A stretch of 64,000 nt of DNA from Azoarcus sp. KH32C (GCF_000349945.1 NC_020516.1:3162001-3226000); one strand, 5' to 3'; counted from the first letter of the stretch, positions 24,307-33,894 are shown. Notes: generated by a model not told the origin, from the sequence alone. A program made the numbers and translations.

Positions 24307-26169
24307 ATGACCCAGACCATCGACTCCTTCGAGCAGCTCGGCCTCAGCGCCCCCATTCTCGAGGCGCTTGCCGGCATCGGCTACGAGACCCCTTCGCCGA
24401 TCCAGGCCGCCTGTATCCCGCACCTGATGGACGGACACGACATTCTCGGCGAAGCTCAGACGGGCACCGGCAAGACGGCGGCCTTCGCGCTACCCCTGCT
24501 CGATCGTCTCGACCTCTCGCTCAAACGCCCGCAGGTGCTCGTCCTGACGCCTACGCGCGAACTCGCCATCCAGGTCGCCGAAGCCTTCCAACGCTATGCG
24601 CGGCACCTACCCGGCTTCCACGTGCTACCGATCTACGGCGGTCAAAGCATGGTCGTCCAGCTGCGCCAGCTCGACCGCGGTGCACATGTCGTAGTCGGCA
24701 CGCCCGGTCGGGTCATGGACCACCTCGAACGCCGCAGCCTGAACCTCGACGGCCTGAAGACGCTCGTGCTCGACGAAGCGGACGAGATGCTGCGCATGGG
24801 CTTCATCGACGACGTCGAATGGATCCTCGAACACGTCCCGACGGAACGGCAGACCGCATTGTTCTCCGCGACGATGCCGGACCCAATCCGGCGTGTGGCG
24901 CACCGCTATCTGCGTGATCCGCGCGAAGTCAAGATCCGCTCAAGCACCACGACAGTCGCGACGATTCGCCAGCGCTTCTGCCAGATCGGCATCGCCCACA
25001 AGCTCGACGCCCTGACGCGCATCCTGGAAGTCGAGGAAGACCTCGACGCCGCAATCATCTTCGCGCGCACCAAGACTGCGACCGTCGAGCTCGCCGACAA
25101 GCTCGAGGCCCGCGGCTATTCGGCCGCCGCGCTGAACGGCGACATGACCCAGCAGCTGCGCGAACGCGTGATCGAACAGCTCAAGGGCGGCGCACTCGAC
25201 ATCGTCGTCGCGACCGACGTGGCCGCGCGGGGGCTCGACGTGCCGCGCATCAGCCACGTCATCAACTACGACATCCCGTACGACACGGAAGCCTACGTTC
25301 ACCGCATCGGCCGGACCGGCCGCGCCGGACGCACCGGCAGCGCCATCCTTTTCGTCACCCCGCGCGAAATGCGCATGCTCAAGGTGATCGAACGCGCGAC
25401 GCGCCAACCGATCGAGCCCCTGCAACTGCCGACACGCGAAGCCGTCGCGGACAAGCGCGTTGCCGCCTTCCGGCAACAGGTCGCGCAGGTCCTGCAGTCC
25501 GAAGACCTGGATTTCTTCGAGGAGGTCGTGGCCGGCATCGAGGCCGAACAGGAGGCTGAAGTGCATGCCATCGCCGCAGCCCTCGCCTTCCTCGCGCAAA
25601 AGGAACGCCCGCTGCAATTGCCGATGGGCTCCGGCCCGGATATCGCCCAACTGAACGCACCGCGACGCGAACGCGAACCGCGCGAGAATCGCGACGAAAT
25701 TCTGGAACGGCGACGGGCGGCGTCCGACGGCCGGCTGCAGCGCTACCGCATCGAGGTGGGCCGCAACCAGATGGCGACGCCCAAGGACATCGTCGGCGCG
25801 ATCGCCAACGAAGCCGGGATCGAAAGCCGCTTCATCGGCCAGATCAACTTGTACGAAGACTACAGCACGGTCGAACTGCCGGCCGACCTGCCGCAGGACG
25901 TGCTGGAAATCCTGCGTCGAGTACGCGTACGCCAGCGCCAGCTCGAGATCAGCCGCTTCGAAGGCGACGCCCCGCCCCCGCGTCGGCCGACGCGCCCGCG
26001 CAACCAGGACTTCGATTCGCGCAAGCCAAGCGGCGAAAACCGCTTCGGCGAACGCAAGCCATGGGCCGGCGGCAAACCCGGAGCGGGCAAACCCGCTCAC
26101 CAGGAACGCGGCCACGACAAGCCCTGGGCAGGGAAACCCGCCAAGAAAAAGGGACCGCGAGAGCACTGA
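24307..26169 (+). CDS. DEAD-box RNA helicase (DeaD/CsdA type)
   Basis: 620-residue ATP-dependent RNA helicase. Q motif region 'SFEQLGLSAPILEALAGIGY', motif I 'AQTGTGKT' (50-57), DEAD (156-159) in 'LVLDEADEMLRMGF', SAT (187-189), and motif VI 'YVHRIGRTGRAGR'. After the core comes a DbpA/CsdA-type RNA-binding fold ('RYRIEVGRNQMATPKDIVGA' to 'YEDYSTVELPADLPQDVLEI'), then a basic, Gly/Lys/Pro-rich tail with repeated 'KPWAGGKPG' and 'KPWAGKPAK' elements. This layout matches DeaD, which acts in ribosome assembly and cold adaptation. ATG at 24307 fits homologues; an upstream ATG frame (24241) adds unconserved residues. It ends just before the tRNA cluster. Confidence 0.92.
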   Translation: MTQTIDSFEQLGLSAPILEALAGIGYETPSPIQAACIPHLMDGHDILGEAQTGTGKTAAFALPLLDRLDLSLKRPQVLVLTPTRELAIQVAEAFQRYARHLPGFHVLPIYGGQSMVVQLRQLDRGAHVVVGTPGRVMDHLERRSLNLDGLKTLVLDEADEMLRMGFIDDVEWILEHVPTERQTALFSATMPDPIRRVAHRYLRDPREVKIRSSTTTVATIRQRFCQIGIAHKLDALTRILEVEEDLDAAIIFARTKTATVELADKLEARGYSAAALNGDMTQQLRERVIEQLKGGALDIVVATDVAARGLDVPRISHVINYDIPYDTEAYVHRIGRTGRAGRTGSAILFVTPREMRMLKVIERATRQPIEPLQLPTREAVADKRVAAFRQQVAQVLQSEDLDFFEEVVAGIEAEQEAEVHAIAAALAFLAQKERPLQLPMGSGPDIAQLNAPRREREPRENRDEILERRRAASDGRLQRYRIEVGRNQMATPKDIVGAIANEAGIESRFIGQINLYEDYSTVELPADLPQDVLEILRRVRVRQRQLEISRFEGDAPPPRRPTRPRNQDFDSRKPSGENRFGERKPWAGGKPGAGKPAHQERGHDKPWAGKPAKKKGPREH

Positions 26170-26212
26170 ATGGCCGCGAAGGGATTCCGCCAAAGCAAGT
26201 TCACGAAACCGG

Positions 26213-26240
26213 TTGACGGAATGAAATTAGAATCTATAAT
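26213..26240 (+). promoter_or_regulatory. Sigma-70 promoter of the tRNA-Gly/Cys/Gly cluster
   Basis: -35 TTGACG (26213-26218) and a perfect -10 TATAAT (26235-26240) with 16 bases between. The first tRNA begins 14 bases after the -10. The discriminator after the -10 is GC-containing (AGCGGC), as in stable RNA promoters. Confidence 0.88.
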
Positions 26241-26253
26241 AGCGGCTCTTTCA

Positions 26254-26329
26254 GCGGGAATAGCTCAGTTGGTAGAGCGCAACCTTGCCAAGGTTGAGGT
26301 CGCGAGTTCGAGACTCGTTTCCCGCTCCA
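26254..26329 (+). tRNA. tRNA-Gly (GCC), copy 1
   Basis: 76-base cloverleaf. The acceptor GCGGGAA pairs with TTCCCGC before TCCA, the D-loop is AGCTCAGTTGGTAGAGC, the anticodon stem is CAACCTTGCCAAGGTTG with anticodon GCC at 26287-26289, and the T-arm is TCGCGAGTTCGAGACTCG. The 3' CCA is encoded. Identical to the copy at 26456. Confidence 0.97.
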
Positions 26330-26372
26330 GAATTCTCGGAGAGGCTCCGTCAGGTCTCTCCAACCGAAAGAT

Positions 26373-26446
26373 GGCGCGATAGCAAAGCGGTTATGCACCG
26401 GATTGCAAATCCGTGTAGGTCGGTTCGACTCCGGCTCGCGCCTCCA
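26373..26446 (+). tRNA. tRNA-Cys (GCA)
   Basis: 74-base cloverleaf. The acceptor GGCGCGA pairs with TCGCGCC, followed by TCCA. The anticodon GCA is at 26405-26407 within CGGATTGCAAATCCG, and the T-arm is GGTCGGTTCGACTCCGGC-like. It lies between two identical tRNA-Gly genes in one transcript. Confidence 0.97.
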
Positions 26447-26455
26447 GAAGTATTT

Positions 26456-26531
26456 GCGGGAATAGCTCAGTTGGTAGAGCGCAACCTTGCCAAGGTTGAG
26501 GTCGCGAGTTCGAGACTCGTTTCCCGCTCCA
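26456..26531 (+). tRNA. tRNA-Gly (GCC), copy 2
   Basis: 76 bases identical to the gene at 26254-26329, including encoded CCA; the identity continues three bases past the 3' end. Nine bases after tRNA-Cys and followed ten bases later by the terminator, so all three tRNAs form one transcription unit. Confidence 0.97.
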
Positions 26532-26540
26532 GAAATTGAC

Positions 26541-26576
26541 AAAGGGAAGGTGCCGATGCACCTTCCCTTTTGTTTT
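26541..26576 (+). terminator. Intrinsic terminator of the tRNA cluster
   Basis: Perfect 13-base stem AAAGGGAAGGTGC-cgat-GCACCTTCCCTTT followed by TGTTTTTT. It closes the tRNA transcript 16 bases before the next start codon. Confidence 0.93.
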
Positions 26577-26592
26577 TTCAGGACCTGCCTGC

Positions 26593-27813
26593 ATGCTCCG
26601 GCCGCTCACACTTCAGCCCTCGGATAGCGCCCCCTTAACACTCCCTCGCGATGCCGTCGTACCTGATTACGGTGACGGCGGCCTATACGGTCTCGTGGCG
26701 AGCTTTCGCGCCTACCTCCAGGGACTCGCGAGGTCGCCTCCGTCGAGGGACTTCCGAGTGGCCGCGCGAAACGAGGACGCAAACCGGTCCTTGGTCTTTC
26801 TTCTCGTCGACGGTCTCGGCGATACCTTCCTGCAACGTTTCGGCGCAGGAAGCACCTTGCTCGCACACCGGACCGGGCGCCTGACCTCGGTATTTCCCAG
26901 CACGACCGCCAGTGCCGTCACGACGACGTTGACCGGCCTGGCCCCGGCAACACACGGCCTGACAGGATGGTTCATCCGCGATCGTCGCTTCGGCGGCGTC
27001 CTTGCCCCGCTGCCGATGCTCGTGCGCGGCAACGGCGCAGTCGAAGGACTGCTCGCATCGCAACGGCTGTTTCCGTACCAGACGCTTTTCCAGCACCGCA
27101 CTCGTCCCGCGACCCTGATCTACCCGCATTACCTTGCCGGATCCGCGTTCACGCGACGTCACAGCCGAGGCGCCCACGTTGTCCCCTATCAGGGCCTCGA
27201 AGGCATGGTCGATGCGATCGTGGACGAGTTGCAGTCCTTCCGCCCGCAGAGCGGCTACGTCCACGCCTACTACCCGGCATTCGACGCGCTAAGCCACACT
27301 CACGGCTGCGAATCCAGCGAGGTCATCGCACGCTTTCAGCGCATCGATGCATCCTTCACCCGCCTGCTCGAGCGATTGCAGGGCTGCAACTGCGACATCG
27401 TGGTGAGCGCCGACCATGGCTTCATCGATTCCCCGCAACAGCAACAAATCCGCCTCGAAGACTATCCGGACGCTAAGAGGCTCCTGGACACCCCGCTATT
27501 CGGTGAGCGACGCGCCGCATTCTTCGGTCTGCGCCCCGGCGCCGAAAGGGATTTCCAGGCATTTTCCGATGAGGTGCTGCGCGGCAAAGCCGTATTGCTG
27601 TCTTCGGAAAGCCTGCGAAAAAACAACTTGCTTGGACCCGGAAAGCCTCACCGCAAACTGTCCGAACGCACCGGGACACATGCGCTCCTGATGGAATCGG
27701 GATGGACGATCCTGGATCGGCTGCCGGACGAAACCGAGCATGAGATGCTCGGCGTCCACGGCGGCCTCTCACCCCAGGAAATGTGGATACCTCTGATCTG
27801 CGCCCGCTGCTAG
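26593..27813 (+). CDS. Alkaline-phosphatase-superfamily (type I phosphodiesterase-like) enzyme
   Basis: 406-residue protein of the type I phosphodiesterase/nucleotide pyrophosphatase branch of the alkaline phosphatase superfamily. Metal-site residues are visible: Asp in 'VFLLVDGLGDTFL' (D73), the 'FPSTTAS' nucleophile region (candidate Thr 104 or 105) followed by 'TTLTGLAPATHGLTGW', then 'YYPAFDALSHTHG', 'VVSADHGFID' and a C-terminal 'LGVHGGLSPQEMWIPL' His. No signal peptide or membrane helix is seen, so it is probably cytoplasmic. The substrate is unknown; a phosphodiester, nucleotide or phosphonate is possible. It is a single gene after the tRNA terminator, convergent with the DUF1178 gene. 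ATG at 26593 is the first Met outside the terminator. Confidence 0.75.
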   Translation: MLRPLTLQPSDSAPLTLPRDAVVPDYGDGGLYGLVASFRAYLQGLARSPPSRDFRVAARNEDANRSLVFLLVDGLGDTFLQRFGAGSTLLAHRTGRLTSVFPSTTASAVTTTLTGLAPATHGLTGWFIRDRRFGGVLAPLPMLVRGNGAVEGLLASQRLFPYQTLFQHRTRPATLIYPHYLAGSAFTRRHSRGAHVVPYQGLEGMVDAIVDELQSFRPQSGYVHAYYPAFDALSHTHGCESSEVIARFQRIDASFTRLLERLQGCNCDIVVSADHGFIDSPQQQQIRLEDYPDAKRLLDTPLFGERRAAFFGLRPGAERDFQAFSDEVLRGKAVLLSSESLRKNNLLGPGKPHRKLSERTGTHALLMESGWTILDRLPDETEHEMLGVHGGLSPQEMWIPLICARC

Positions 27814-27841
27814 CCTGGATGGCAACTCACGCCAGGAGCGA

Positions 27842-28294
27842 TCAGTGCAGGCCTTCGTCCGAAGGAAGCGGCAGCACCATGATGCCTTCCTCGATCAGTT
27901 CCCTGACCTCGCTCCCCGAAGCCTGCCCCTTGATGTTGCGCGCCTCGCTCTCCCCATGATGGATGCGCCGGGCCTCGTCAGGAAAACGCTCGCCCACATC
28001 TTCGGATTCGCGACCGATTCGTCTCATCATCGCCAACACCGTCGCTACCGCATCCGGATTCAAGGGCGGCGCAGCCTCCCCTCGATGCTCCGGCGCAGCC
28101 GCTGCCTTCGGCTCGGCGCGAGCCACGGCACCGGTATTGACGTAGGGAGCACTGGGACGTCTGGAAATGACAGCGGACCCGCAGACCGGGCACGTAATCT
28201 GACCGGTCTCCCGCTGCGATTCGAAGGCATCGGCCGAACCGAACCATCCCTCGAACTGATGTTCGCGATCACAACTCAGATTGAGAACGATCAC
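27842..28294 (-). CDS. DUF1178 family protein
   Basis: 150-residue protein matching DUF1178, a short proteobacterial family of unknown function. The N terminus 'MIVLNLSCDREHQFEGWFGS' with 'ITCPVCGSAVISRRPSAPYV' gives a likely zinc-ribbon-like metal site (C8, His, then CxxC). A low-complexity Ala/Pro linker follows, then a helical C-terminal part ('MMRRIGRESEDVGERFPDEA', 'IEEGIMVLPLP'). Last gene of the long leftward train, 48 bases after tRNA-Leu. The reaction, if any, is unknown. Confidence 0.85.
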   Translation of the reverse strand: MIVLNLSCDREHQFEGWFGSADAFESQRETGQITCPVCGSAVISRRPSAPYVNTGAVARAEPKAAAAPEHRGEAAPPLNPDAVATVLAMMRRIGRESEDVGERFPDEARRIHHGESEARNIKGQASGSEVRELIEEGIMVLPLPSDEGLH

Positions 28295-28342
28295 TTTGAA
28301 TCCTTCACCACGATGCTGCCAATAGCCGCGCCATGCGACGGC

Positions 28343-28427
28343 TGGTGCCGGGAACGGGACTCGAACCCGTAAGCCTGACGGCGGCAGATTTTAAGTCTGC
28401 TGTGTCTACCAATTTCACCACCCCGGC
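28343..28427 (-). tRNA. tRNA-Leu (UAA)
   Basis: 85-base class II tRNA on the minus strand. The acceptor GCCGGGG pairs with TCCCGGC (one G/T wobble) before encoded ACCA. The D-loop TGAAATTGGTAGACA is typical of tRNA-Leu, the anticodon TAA is at 28391-28393 within CAGACTTAAAATCTG, there is a long variable arm, and the T-arm contains GGTTCGAGTCC. It sits between pgsA and DUF1178 with 48 bases on each side. Confidence 0.97.
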
Positions 28428-28475
28428 AGCTGCAGGGCCCGGCATTCTACTCCGGCGCCCCTGATCTGCCCAGCA

Positions 28476-29075
28476 TCAACGAACGCGATCGGCGCCCTGC
28501 TTCCCCGGATCCTCACCGGCCAGATGCGGCATTGCCCGATGGAGGTAATAACCCATGGACCATAATGTGAGGGCGGCAGCAATATAAACAAGGATGCTCC
28601 CGATCGGCCGCGTGTCGATCGAAAGAATCGGCGCGTTGAACAGGAGCAACGGGATAGCCATCATCTGCGCGGCGGTCTTGAGCTTCCCGACGAATGCAAC
28701 GGCAACGCCGGCCGAGGCGCCCAGTCTGGCCATCCATTCACGTAAGGCCGAAATGGTGATCTCGCGTCCGATGATCACAACCGCGATGCTCGCATCGACG
28801 CGATCCAGTTGCACCAACAGAATCAGCGCCGCCGCGACCATGAGTTTGTCCGCAACGGGATCGAGAAACGCGCCGAAGGCTGACGTCTGGTTCAGCGCGC
28901 GGGCGAGATAGCCGTCGAACCAGTCCGTAACGGCTGCGATGATGAATATGAGCGTCGCACACAGATTCTTGCCCTGCTCGTCAATCCAACCGTTCGGAAA
29001 ATAGAAGACCCCCACGAACAGCGGTATCAGAGCGATGCGCGCCCAGGTAAGCGAGTTTGGAATGTTCAGTAGCAT
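28476..29075 (-). CDS. pgsA: CDP-diacylglycerol-glycerol-3-phosphate 3-phosphatidyltransferase
   Basis: 199-residue membrane enzyme that makes phosphatidylglycerol phosphate, the committed step to phosphatidylglycerol and cardiolipin. The CDP-alcohol phosphotransferase motif is intact ('DWFDGYLARALNQTSAFGAF' then 'LDPVADK', with all four Asp). Several hydrophobic segments are consistent with six helices. ATG at 29075 gives 'MLLNIPNSLTWARIALIPLF', the family start. It follows uvrC by 32 bases, the classical uvrC-pgsA order, and precedes tRNA-Leu. Confidence 0.96.
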   Translation of the reverse strand: MLLNIPNSLTWARIALIPLFVGVFYFPNGWIDEQGKNLCATLIFIIAAVTDWFDGYLARALNQTSAFGAFLDPVADKLMVAAALILLVQLDRVDASIAVVIIGREITISALREWMARLGASAGVAVAFVGKLKTAAQMMAIPLLLFNAPILSIDTRPIGSILVYIAAALTLWSMGYYLHRAMPHLAGEDPGKQGADRVR

Positions 29076-29107
29076 CAATCGGGGGCTGCAGGGCCTGTTG
29101 GAGCGCT

Positions 29108-30919
29108 TCAATGAAGCGCCGAGTATATCTGTTCGGCAAGCTTGCGGCTGATACCGTCAACCCTGCACAAATCTTCGACGGTTGCCGCTCGCACTCCGTC
29201 GAGTCCGCCGAAGCTCGCCAAGAGGTTGCGTCGGCGTGCCGCCCCCACTCCTGGAATATCCTCGAGGCGCGAACCGATGCGTGCTTTGGCACGTCGCGCG
29301 CGATGTCCCGTGATCGCGAACCGGTGGGATTCGTCACGAATTTCCTGGACCAGATGCAAGGCCGGATGATCGTTTCCCAGACTCAACCCCTCTCTACCAT
29401 CGGGGAAAATGAGTGTCTCGAGTCCCGGCTTCCGCCCTTCCCCCTTCGCCACGCCGACCATCGCAACGGAATCGAGCCCCACCTCGCGCAACACTTCCAG
29501 CGCAGCGCCGACCTGCCCCTTGCCTCCGTCGATCAGAATCAGGTCGGGACGAACTCCCTCGCCTGCCGCCACCTTCCCGTAGCGACGCTCCAGGACCTGG
29601 CGCATCGCCGCGAAATCGTCGCCGCCGGTAATGCCCGTGATGTTGTAACGCCGATATTCGCCATTCTTCATGGCGCCATCGACACACACCACGCAGGACG
29701 CGACAGTCGCCTCACCCATTGTGTGCGAAATATCGAAGCATTCGATGCGGCTTGGCGGCTCGGGAAGATCAAGCGCATCACGCAGGGCTTCGAGCCGCGC
29801 CTCCGCCCGATCGGAATCGCGAAGCCGGGACTGGATGGCCAGCTTGGCATTGTTCTCGGCCATTTCCATCCAGGCCTTCTCGGCCGCAAGTCGAGGATGG
29901 ATCAACGCCCCGGGACGCTCGCAGACGTCCGCCATGACCAGCTTTGCCGCGTCCAGCGGCACATTCAGGATCACGCGGGCCGGCATCGGCTGATCACGGT
30001 AGTGCTGTTCAAGGAACGCGAGGACCGCGTCGAGCGCACCGCACCCCGCAGCCGTCGTCGGAAACTGCGGACGATCACCGAGATGGCGCCCGCCGCGGAC
30101 CATGGCAAGATTCACGCACGTCAGGCCGTCTTGCTCGACTGCCGCGACGATGTCGACGTCCTCGTCCTTGCGGCTGTCGACATACTGCCGCTGCAAGACA
30201 GCCTGCAGCACACGCACTTGATCCCGGCAGGCCGCCGCTTCCTCGAACGCAAGCCGCTCGGCCGCCGAATGCATGCGCTCGGTGAGATCGTCGATCACCT
30301 CCGACGCGCGCCCGTCGAGAAACCGTGCCGCCAGGCGCACGTCTGCCGCATAGGCCTCGTCGTCGATCAATCCGACACATGGGGCCGTACAACGCTTGAT
30401 CTGGTGCAAGAGACATGGGCGGGAACGGTTCTGGAAGACCGAGTTTTCGCACGTTCTCAGCTTGAAGGTCTTCTGCAGAAGGTTGATGCTCTCGCGCGCC
30501 GCCCACGCGTTGGGGAAGGGTCCGAAATAGCGTGCGCCTTTGGCAAAGGCGCCCCTGTGGTACGCGAGGCGTGGAAAGGCGTCGGCGGAAAGCTCGATAT
30601 AAGGATAGGACTTGTCGTCGCGAAAAAGGATGTTGTATCGCGGCGCGAGACTCTTGATCAGGTTGTTCTCAAGAATCAGCGCTTCGGCTTCCGATCGCGT
30701 CGCCGTGATGTCGACCCGTTCGATCTGCGACACCATCATCGCGATGCGGGGACTCGACTGAGTGCGCAGGAAGTAGCTCGAGACGCGCCGCTTCAGGTTC
30801 TTCGCCTTGCCGACGTAGAGGACGCGATCCTCCGCGCCGATCATGCGATAGACGCCCGGCTCTTCCGGTACCGTTTTCAGAAACGCCTTGGCATCAAACC
30901 CTTGTGAGGTGTGCGGCAT
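29108..30919 (-). CDS. uvrC: Excinuclease ABC subunit C
   Basis: 603-residue endonuclease that makes both incisions in nucleotide excision repair with UvrAB. GIY-YIG domain ('[20 protein letters not shown]') for the 3' cut; UvrB-binding motif region ('[20 protein letters not shown]'); RNase H-like domain with '[20 protein letters not shown]' and '[18 protein letters not shown]' for the 5' cut; C-terminal helix-hairpin-helix pair ('[20 protein letters not shown]'). Full length. It lies 27 bases after nagZ and is followed by pgsA. Confidence 0.97.
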   Translation of the reverse strand: MPHTSQGFDAKAFLKTVPEEPGVYRMIGAEDRVLYVGKAKNLKRRVSSYFLRTQSSPRIAMMVSQIERVDITATRSEAEALILENNLIKSLAPRYNILFRDDKSYPYIELSADAFPRLAYHRGAFAKGARYFGPFPNAWAARESINLLQKTFKLRTCENSVFQNRSRPCLLHQIKRCTAPCVGLIDDEAYAADVRLAARFLDGRASEVIDDLTERMHSAAERLAFEEAAACRDQVRVLQAVLQRQYVDSRKDEDVDIVAAVEQDGLTCVNLAMVRGGRHLGDRPQFPTTAAGCGALDAVLAFLEQHYRDQPMPARVILNVPLDAAKLVMADVCERPGALIHPRLAAEKAWMEMAENNAKLAIQSRLRDSDRAEARLEALRDALDLPEPPSRIECFDISHTMGEATVASCVVCVDGAMKNGEYRRYNITGITGGDDFAAMRQVLERRYGKVAAGEGVRPDLILIDGGKGQVGAALEVLREVGLDSVAMVGVAKGEGRKPGLETLIFPDGREGLSLGNDHPALHLVQEIRDESHRFAITGHRARRAKARIGSRLEDIPGVGAARRRNLLASFGGLDGVRAATVEDLCRVDGISRKLAEQIYSALH

Positions 30920-30946
30920 GATGCACCTTCCGATTCGGAGCGTCGG

Positions 30947-32017
30947 TCAGGCTGCCGGACCGACGAGGTCGGCCACCGCTGCACGCGCAAGCTGATAGTC
31001 CTGCCGCAACTCAAGCTCGAAAGGGTCGCAGCAGTGCGGACGCCCTCGCAGCGATCCAATCCGCGCACGACTTTCGGCGGAAACCTCGGGGGCCCAGCGA
31101 TCCAGGAGGTCGGCCGCCATGTCGGGACGATTGCACACGAGCACCATGTCGCATCCGGCTCCATGCGCGGCCCGCGCCCGCCCGACGATATCACCGGCGA
31201 CGGTCGCTCCCTCCATCGTCAGGTCGTCGCTGAAAATTACCCCGCCGAACCCCAAGCGCCCACGTAATACGTCCTGCAACCAGAAGGACGAAAACCCGGC
31301 CGGATTCGGATCGATCCGCCGATATATGACATGGGCCGGCATCACGCCGGACAGCTGCCGCCCGATGCGGTGACGATAAGGGACGATATCGGCCTCCCAA
31401 ATCGCCTCGAACTCCCGATCGTCGACCGGAATTTCCAGATGCGAGTCGGCCTCGACGAAGCCGTGCCCGGGGAAATGCTTGCCCACGCATCCCATCCCCG
31501 CCTCGGCCATGCCGGCGACCAACGCTTGCGCCAGCGATGCCGTCACCTGCGGGTCGCGATGAAACGCCCGGTCACCGATCACGCGGCTGCCGCCATAGTC
31601 GAGATCCAGCACCGGCGTGAAGCTCAGATCGACGCCGTGGGCGAGCAATTCCGCTGCAAGTACGAACCCGACGGCGCGAGCCGCGTCCAGCGCCTCGACA
31701 TGGTCGTGGTCCCACAACTCGCCGAGGCGGCGCATCGACGGCAAACGGCTGAAACCGTCGGTCCGGAAACGCTGAACACGCCCGCCCTCATGATCGACCG
31801 CGATAATCAAAGCTGGATCGCGCAGCGCACGAATCTCGCCCGTCAGCGCCGACAATTGCTCCGAACTGGAAAAATTGCGCGCAAACAGGATCACCCCGCC
31901 GACCAGCGGATCAAGGAGGCGCTCCCGCTCCTCGTCGGTAAGCGACATTCCTGCAACGTCGAGCATGACCGGCCCGAGCGGACGGGTTACACGTGATGGG
32001 GAGACAGAAGCGTTCAT
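30947..32017 (-). CDS. nagZ: Beta-N-acetylhexosaminidase NagZ
   Basis: 356-residue cytoplasmic family 3 glycoside hydrolase that removes GlcNAc from anhydromuropeptides in peptidoglycan recycling, producing AmpR-relevant muropeptides in some species. Motifs: '[16 protein letters not shown]', '[20 protein letters not shown]' (His general acid/base loop) and '[18 protein letters not shown]' with the catalytic Asp. No signal peptide. Its ATG overlaps the acpS stop (ATGA). Confidence 0.96.
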   Translation of the reverse strand: MNASVSPSRVTRPLGPVMLDVAGMSLTDEERERLLDPLVGGVILFARNFSSSEQLSALTGEIRALRDPALIIAVDHEGGRVQRFRTDGFSRLPSMRRLGELWDHDHVEALDAARAVGFVLAAELLAHGVDLSFTPVLDLDYGGSRVIGDRAFHRDPQVTASLAQALVAGMAEAGMGCVGKHFPGHGFVEADSHLEIPVDDREFEAIWEADIVPYRHRIGRQLSGVMPAHVIYRRIDPNPAGFSSFWLQDVLRGRLGFGGVIFSDDLTMEGATVAGDIVGRARAAHGAGCDMVLVCNRPDMAADLLDRWAPEVSAESRARIGSLRGRPHCCDPFELELRQDYQLARAAVADLVGPAA

Positions 32018-32391
32018 GTTTTCTCTATCAGGGCAAAGGCCACGACGTAATCGGCCTCATCCGTCAGACTCAAATGGGCGCTCAACTGGCGCTGCGCCAT
32101 GTAGGTGGCAAGTTCCGAGCCGAAACGGAACATGGGCTTCCCCAAGGAATCATGCCCGACTGCGACAGCATGCAACGTCGCCGGCACCGCAACACCCGTC
32201 CCGAGCGCCTTGCCGAAGGCTTCCTTCGCAGCGAAACGCTTCGCCAGAAAACGCGCCGCATCCCGGCTCGCCTTGAAATCGGACCACTCTTCCTCGGCAA
32301 GAATCCTCGCCGCGAACCGTTCGCCATGACGTTCGAGCGCTTCGCGCAAGCGCCCGATCCGGACGATATCGGTACCAATGCCGAAAACCAT
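32014..32391 (-). CDS. acpS: Holo-[acyl-carrier-protein] synthase
   Basis: 125-residue phosphopantetheinyl transferase that loads CoA-derived phosphopantetheine onto ACP, including the AcpP encoded at 46441. Mg2+ and CoA motifs '[17 protein letters not shown]' and '[17 protein letters not shown]' are intact. Seven bases after pdxJ (pdxJ-acpS is a classic pair); its stop overlaps the nagZ start. Confidence 0.97.
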   Translation of the reverse strand: MVFGIGTDIVRIGRLREALERHGERFAARILAEEEWSDFKASRDAARFLAKRFAAKEAFGKALGTGVAVPATLHAVAVGHDSLGKPMFRFGSELATYMAQRQLSAHLSLTDEADYVVAFALIEKT

Positions 32392-32398
32392 GCGGCCT

Positions 32399-33154
32399 TC
32401 AGACTCCGCGGTCGGCGGCCTCGCGCATCAGGCGCTTCATTTCGCACACCGCCTCGCGCAGGCCACTGAATACGGAACGACTGACGATCGAGTGTCCAAT
32501 ATGCAGTTCCCGCACTCCGGGCAAGCGCGCGATCGGCTGCACGTTGTAATAATTGAGCGCATGACCGGCATTGAAACGCATACCCAGTCCGCGGATTGTC
32601 TCTCCCGCGCGCGCGACCTTGGCGACCTCCGCCAACACCGCCGCGCTTTCGGAATCGCGCCCGGCGGCGTGGAAGGCGTGGGCATAAGGGCCCGTATGGA
32701 TCTCGCAGACCCGCGCGCCAATCCGGGCAGCGGCTTCCACCTGTGCCAGTTCCGCGTCGATGAAAACGCTGGTGACAATTCCCGCATCGGCCAAACGGCT
32801 CACGACGTCCTTTAGCCGAGCTTCTTGGGCAATGACGTCGAGCCCGCCTTCGGTGGTCACTTCATGACGCCCCTCTGGCACGAGCATCGCCATCTCCGGC
32901 TTCAGCGCGCAAGCGATGCCAACCATCTCATCGGTGGCAGCCATCTCAAGGTTCAGCTTGACCTGAGTGAGATCGCGCAAGCGCCGCACGTCGTCGTCCT
33001 GAATATGGCGTCGGTCCTCACGCAGATGCACCGTGATGCCGTCGGCGCCACCGAGATGCGCCTCCACGGCGGCCCATACGGGGTCAGGCTCCCAGGTGCG
33101 ACGGGCCTGCCGCAAAGTCGCGACGTGGTCGATATTTACGCCGAGTTCGATCAC
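32399..33154 (-). CDS. pdxJ: Pyridoxine 5'-phosphate synthase PdxJ
   Basis: 251-residue TIM-barrel enzyme that condenses 1-deoxyxylulose-5-phosphate with 3-amino-2-oxopropyl phosphate to give pyridoxine phosphate. Motifs: '[17 protein letters not shown]', '[18 protein letters not shown]', 'TEGGLDV' and '[17 protein letters not shown]'. Start is GTG at 33154 overlapping the recO stop (GTGA). A longer open frame upstream is inside recO. It supplies the PLP used by the many aminotransferases and desulfurases here. Confidence 0.96.
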   Translation of the reverse strand: MIELGVNIDHVATLRQARRTWEPDPVWAAVEAHLGGADGITVHLREDRRHIQDDDVRRLRDLTQVKLNLEMAATDEMVGIACALKPEMAMLVPEGRHEVTTEGGLDVIAQEARLKDVVSRLADAGIVTSVFIDAELAQVEAAARIGARVCEIHTGPYAHAFHAAGRDSESAAVLAEVAKVARAGETIRGLGMRFNAGHALNYYNVQPIARLPGVRELHIGHSIVSRSVFSGLREAVCEMKRLMREAADRGV

Positions 33155-33873
33155 AGCTCCTGCAACTCCTTGAGAACCCGGCGCGACTGCAGCGTCTGTC
33201 CGCCGAGATAATGATTGATCAGCATGCGCAGCAAACCCTTGCTCTGCGCCAGCGTCTCGGGCCGGGAAAATTCGGCACGCGCCATATCCAGCAGAGTCTG
33301 TCCGCTCAGGGTCGGCAGATCGCCTTCCTCGCCCTCGAAGCGGACCGGGCCTCGCTCGATTATATAGAGGTACTCGCCCGTCGCATCGACGGCCTCTCCC
33401 GACTCGCCGTCGCTCTCCAACTCGATGCCATAACCCAAATCCCGCAGCAGAGCCAGTTCGAACCGCCGCAAGGTGGGAGCGAGAAAATCGGTACGCGCCA
33501 ATGTCCCTATGGCTTCGGAATACGCGTGGAACAGTGAGGAATGGGCGTCCTCCCGCGCGGTAAGCCGAAACAACAGCTCGTTGAGGTAGTAGCCGCACAT
33601 CAGCGCACGCCCGGTCAGAAGAGGCTGGCCGCCACACCACTCGGCACGCATCAGGGTCTTGACCTCTCCACCGCCGGTCCAGCTGACCAGCAGGGGCTGA
33701 AAAGCCATCAGCAAGCCACGCAACGGCGATTGCGGGCGGCGCGCACCTTTTGCCACCAAAGCCACGCGCCCGAAATCCCGCGAGAAAACCTCCACGATGA
33801 GGCTCGTTTCCCGCCATGGGTGCGTATGGAGAACGAACCCGGGCTGCTCCTCGACACGCTGCTTCTGGCTCAC
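33151..33873 (-). CDS. recO: DNA repair protein RecO
   Basis: 240-residue RecFOR pathway protein that anneals DNA and loads RecA. N-terminal OB fold ('[20 protein letters not shown]', '[19 protein letters not shown]') then a helical domain ('[20 protein letters not shown]'). The zinc-finger cysteines of some RecO forms are absent, as in many proteobacteria. GTG start at 33873, 21 bases after era. Confidence 0.94.
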   Translation of the reverse strand: MSQKQRVEEQPGFVLHTHPWRETSLIVEVFSRDFGRVALVAKGARRPQSPLRGLLMAFQPLLVSWTGGGEVKTLMRAEWCGGQPLLTGRALMCGYYLNELLFRLTAREDAHSSLFHAYSEAIGTLARTDFLAPTLRRFELALLRDLGYGIELESDGESGEAVDATGEYLYIIERGPVRFEGEEGDLPTLSGQTLLDMARAEFSRPETLAQSKGLLRMLINHYLGGQTLQSRRVLKELQEL

Positions 33874-33894
33874 GAACTCACGCAGTTCGGGAAA

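Noticed and set aside
26254..26531. Short CRISPR-like direct repeat
   Set aside because: The repeated unit is a complete tRNA-Gly gene; only two copies exist and the spacer is tRNA-Cys.
26213..26576. Integration site of a genomic island at tRNA genes
   Set aside because: No integrase, no partial tRNA copy and no foreign-looking genes adjoin either tRNA cluster or tRNA-Leu.
27814..27836. Terminator between the phosphatase-superfamily gene and DUF1178
   Set aside because: Only a five-base CCTGG/CCAGG stem with a long loop and no T-run.
29057..30907. 616-codon open frame opposite uvrC
   Set aside because: uvrC has all its domains on the other strand; the opposite frame has no motif or ribosome-binding site.
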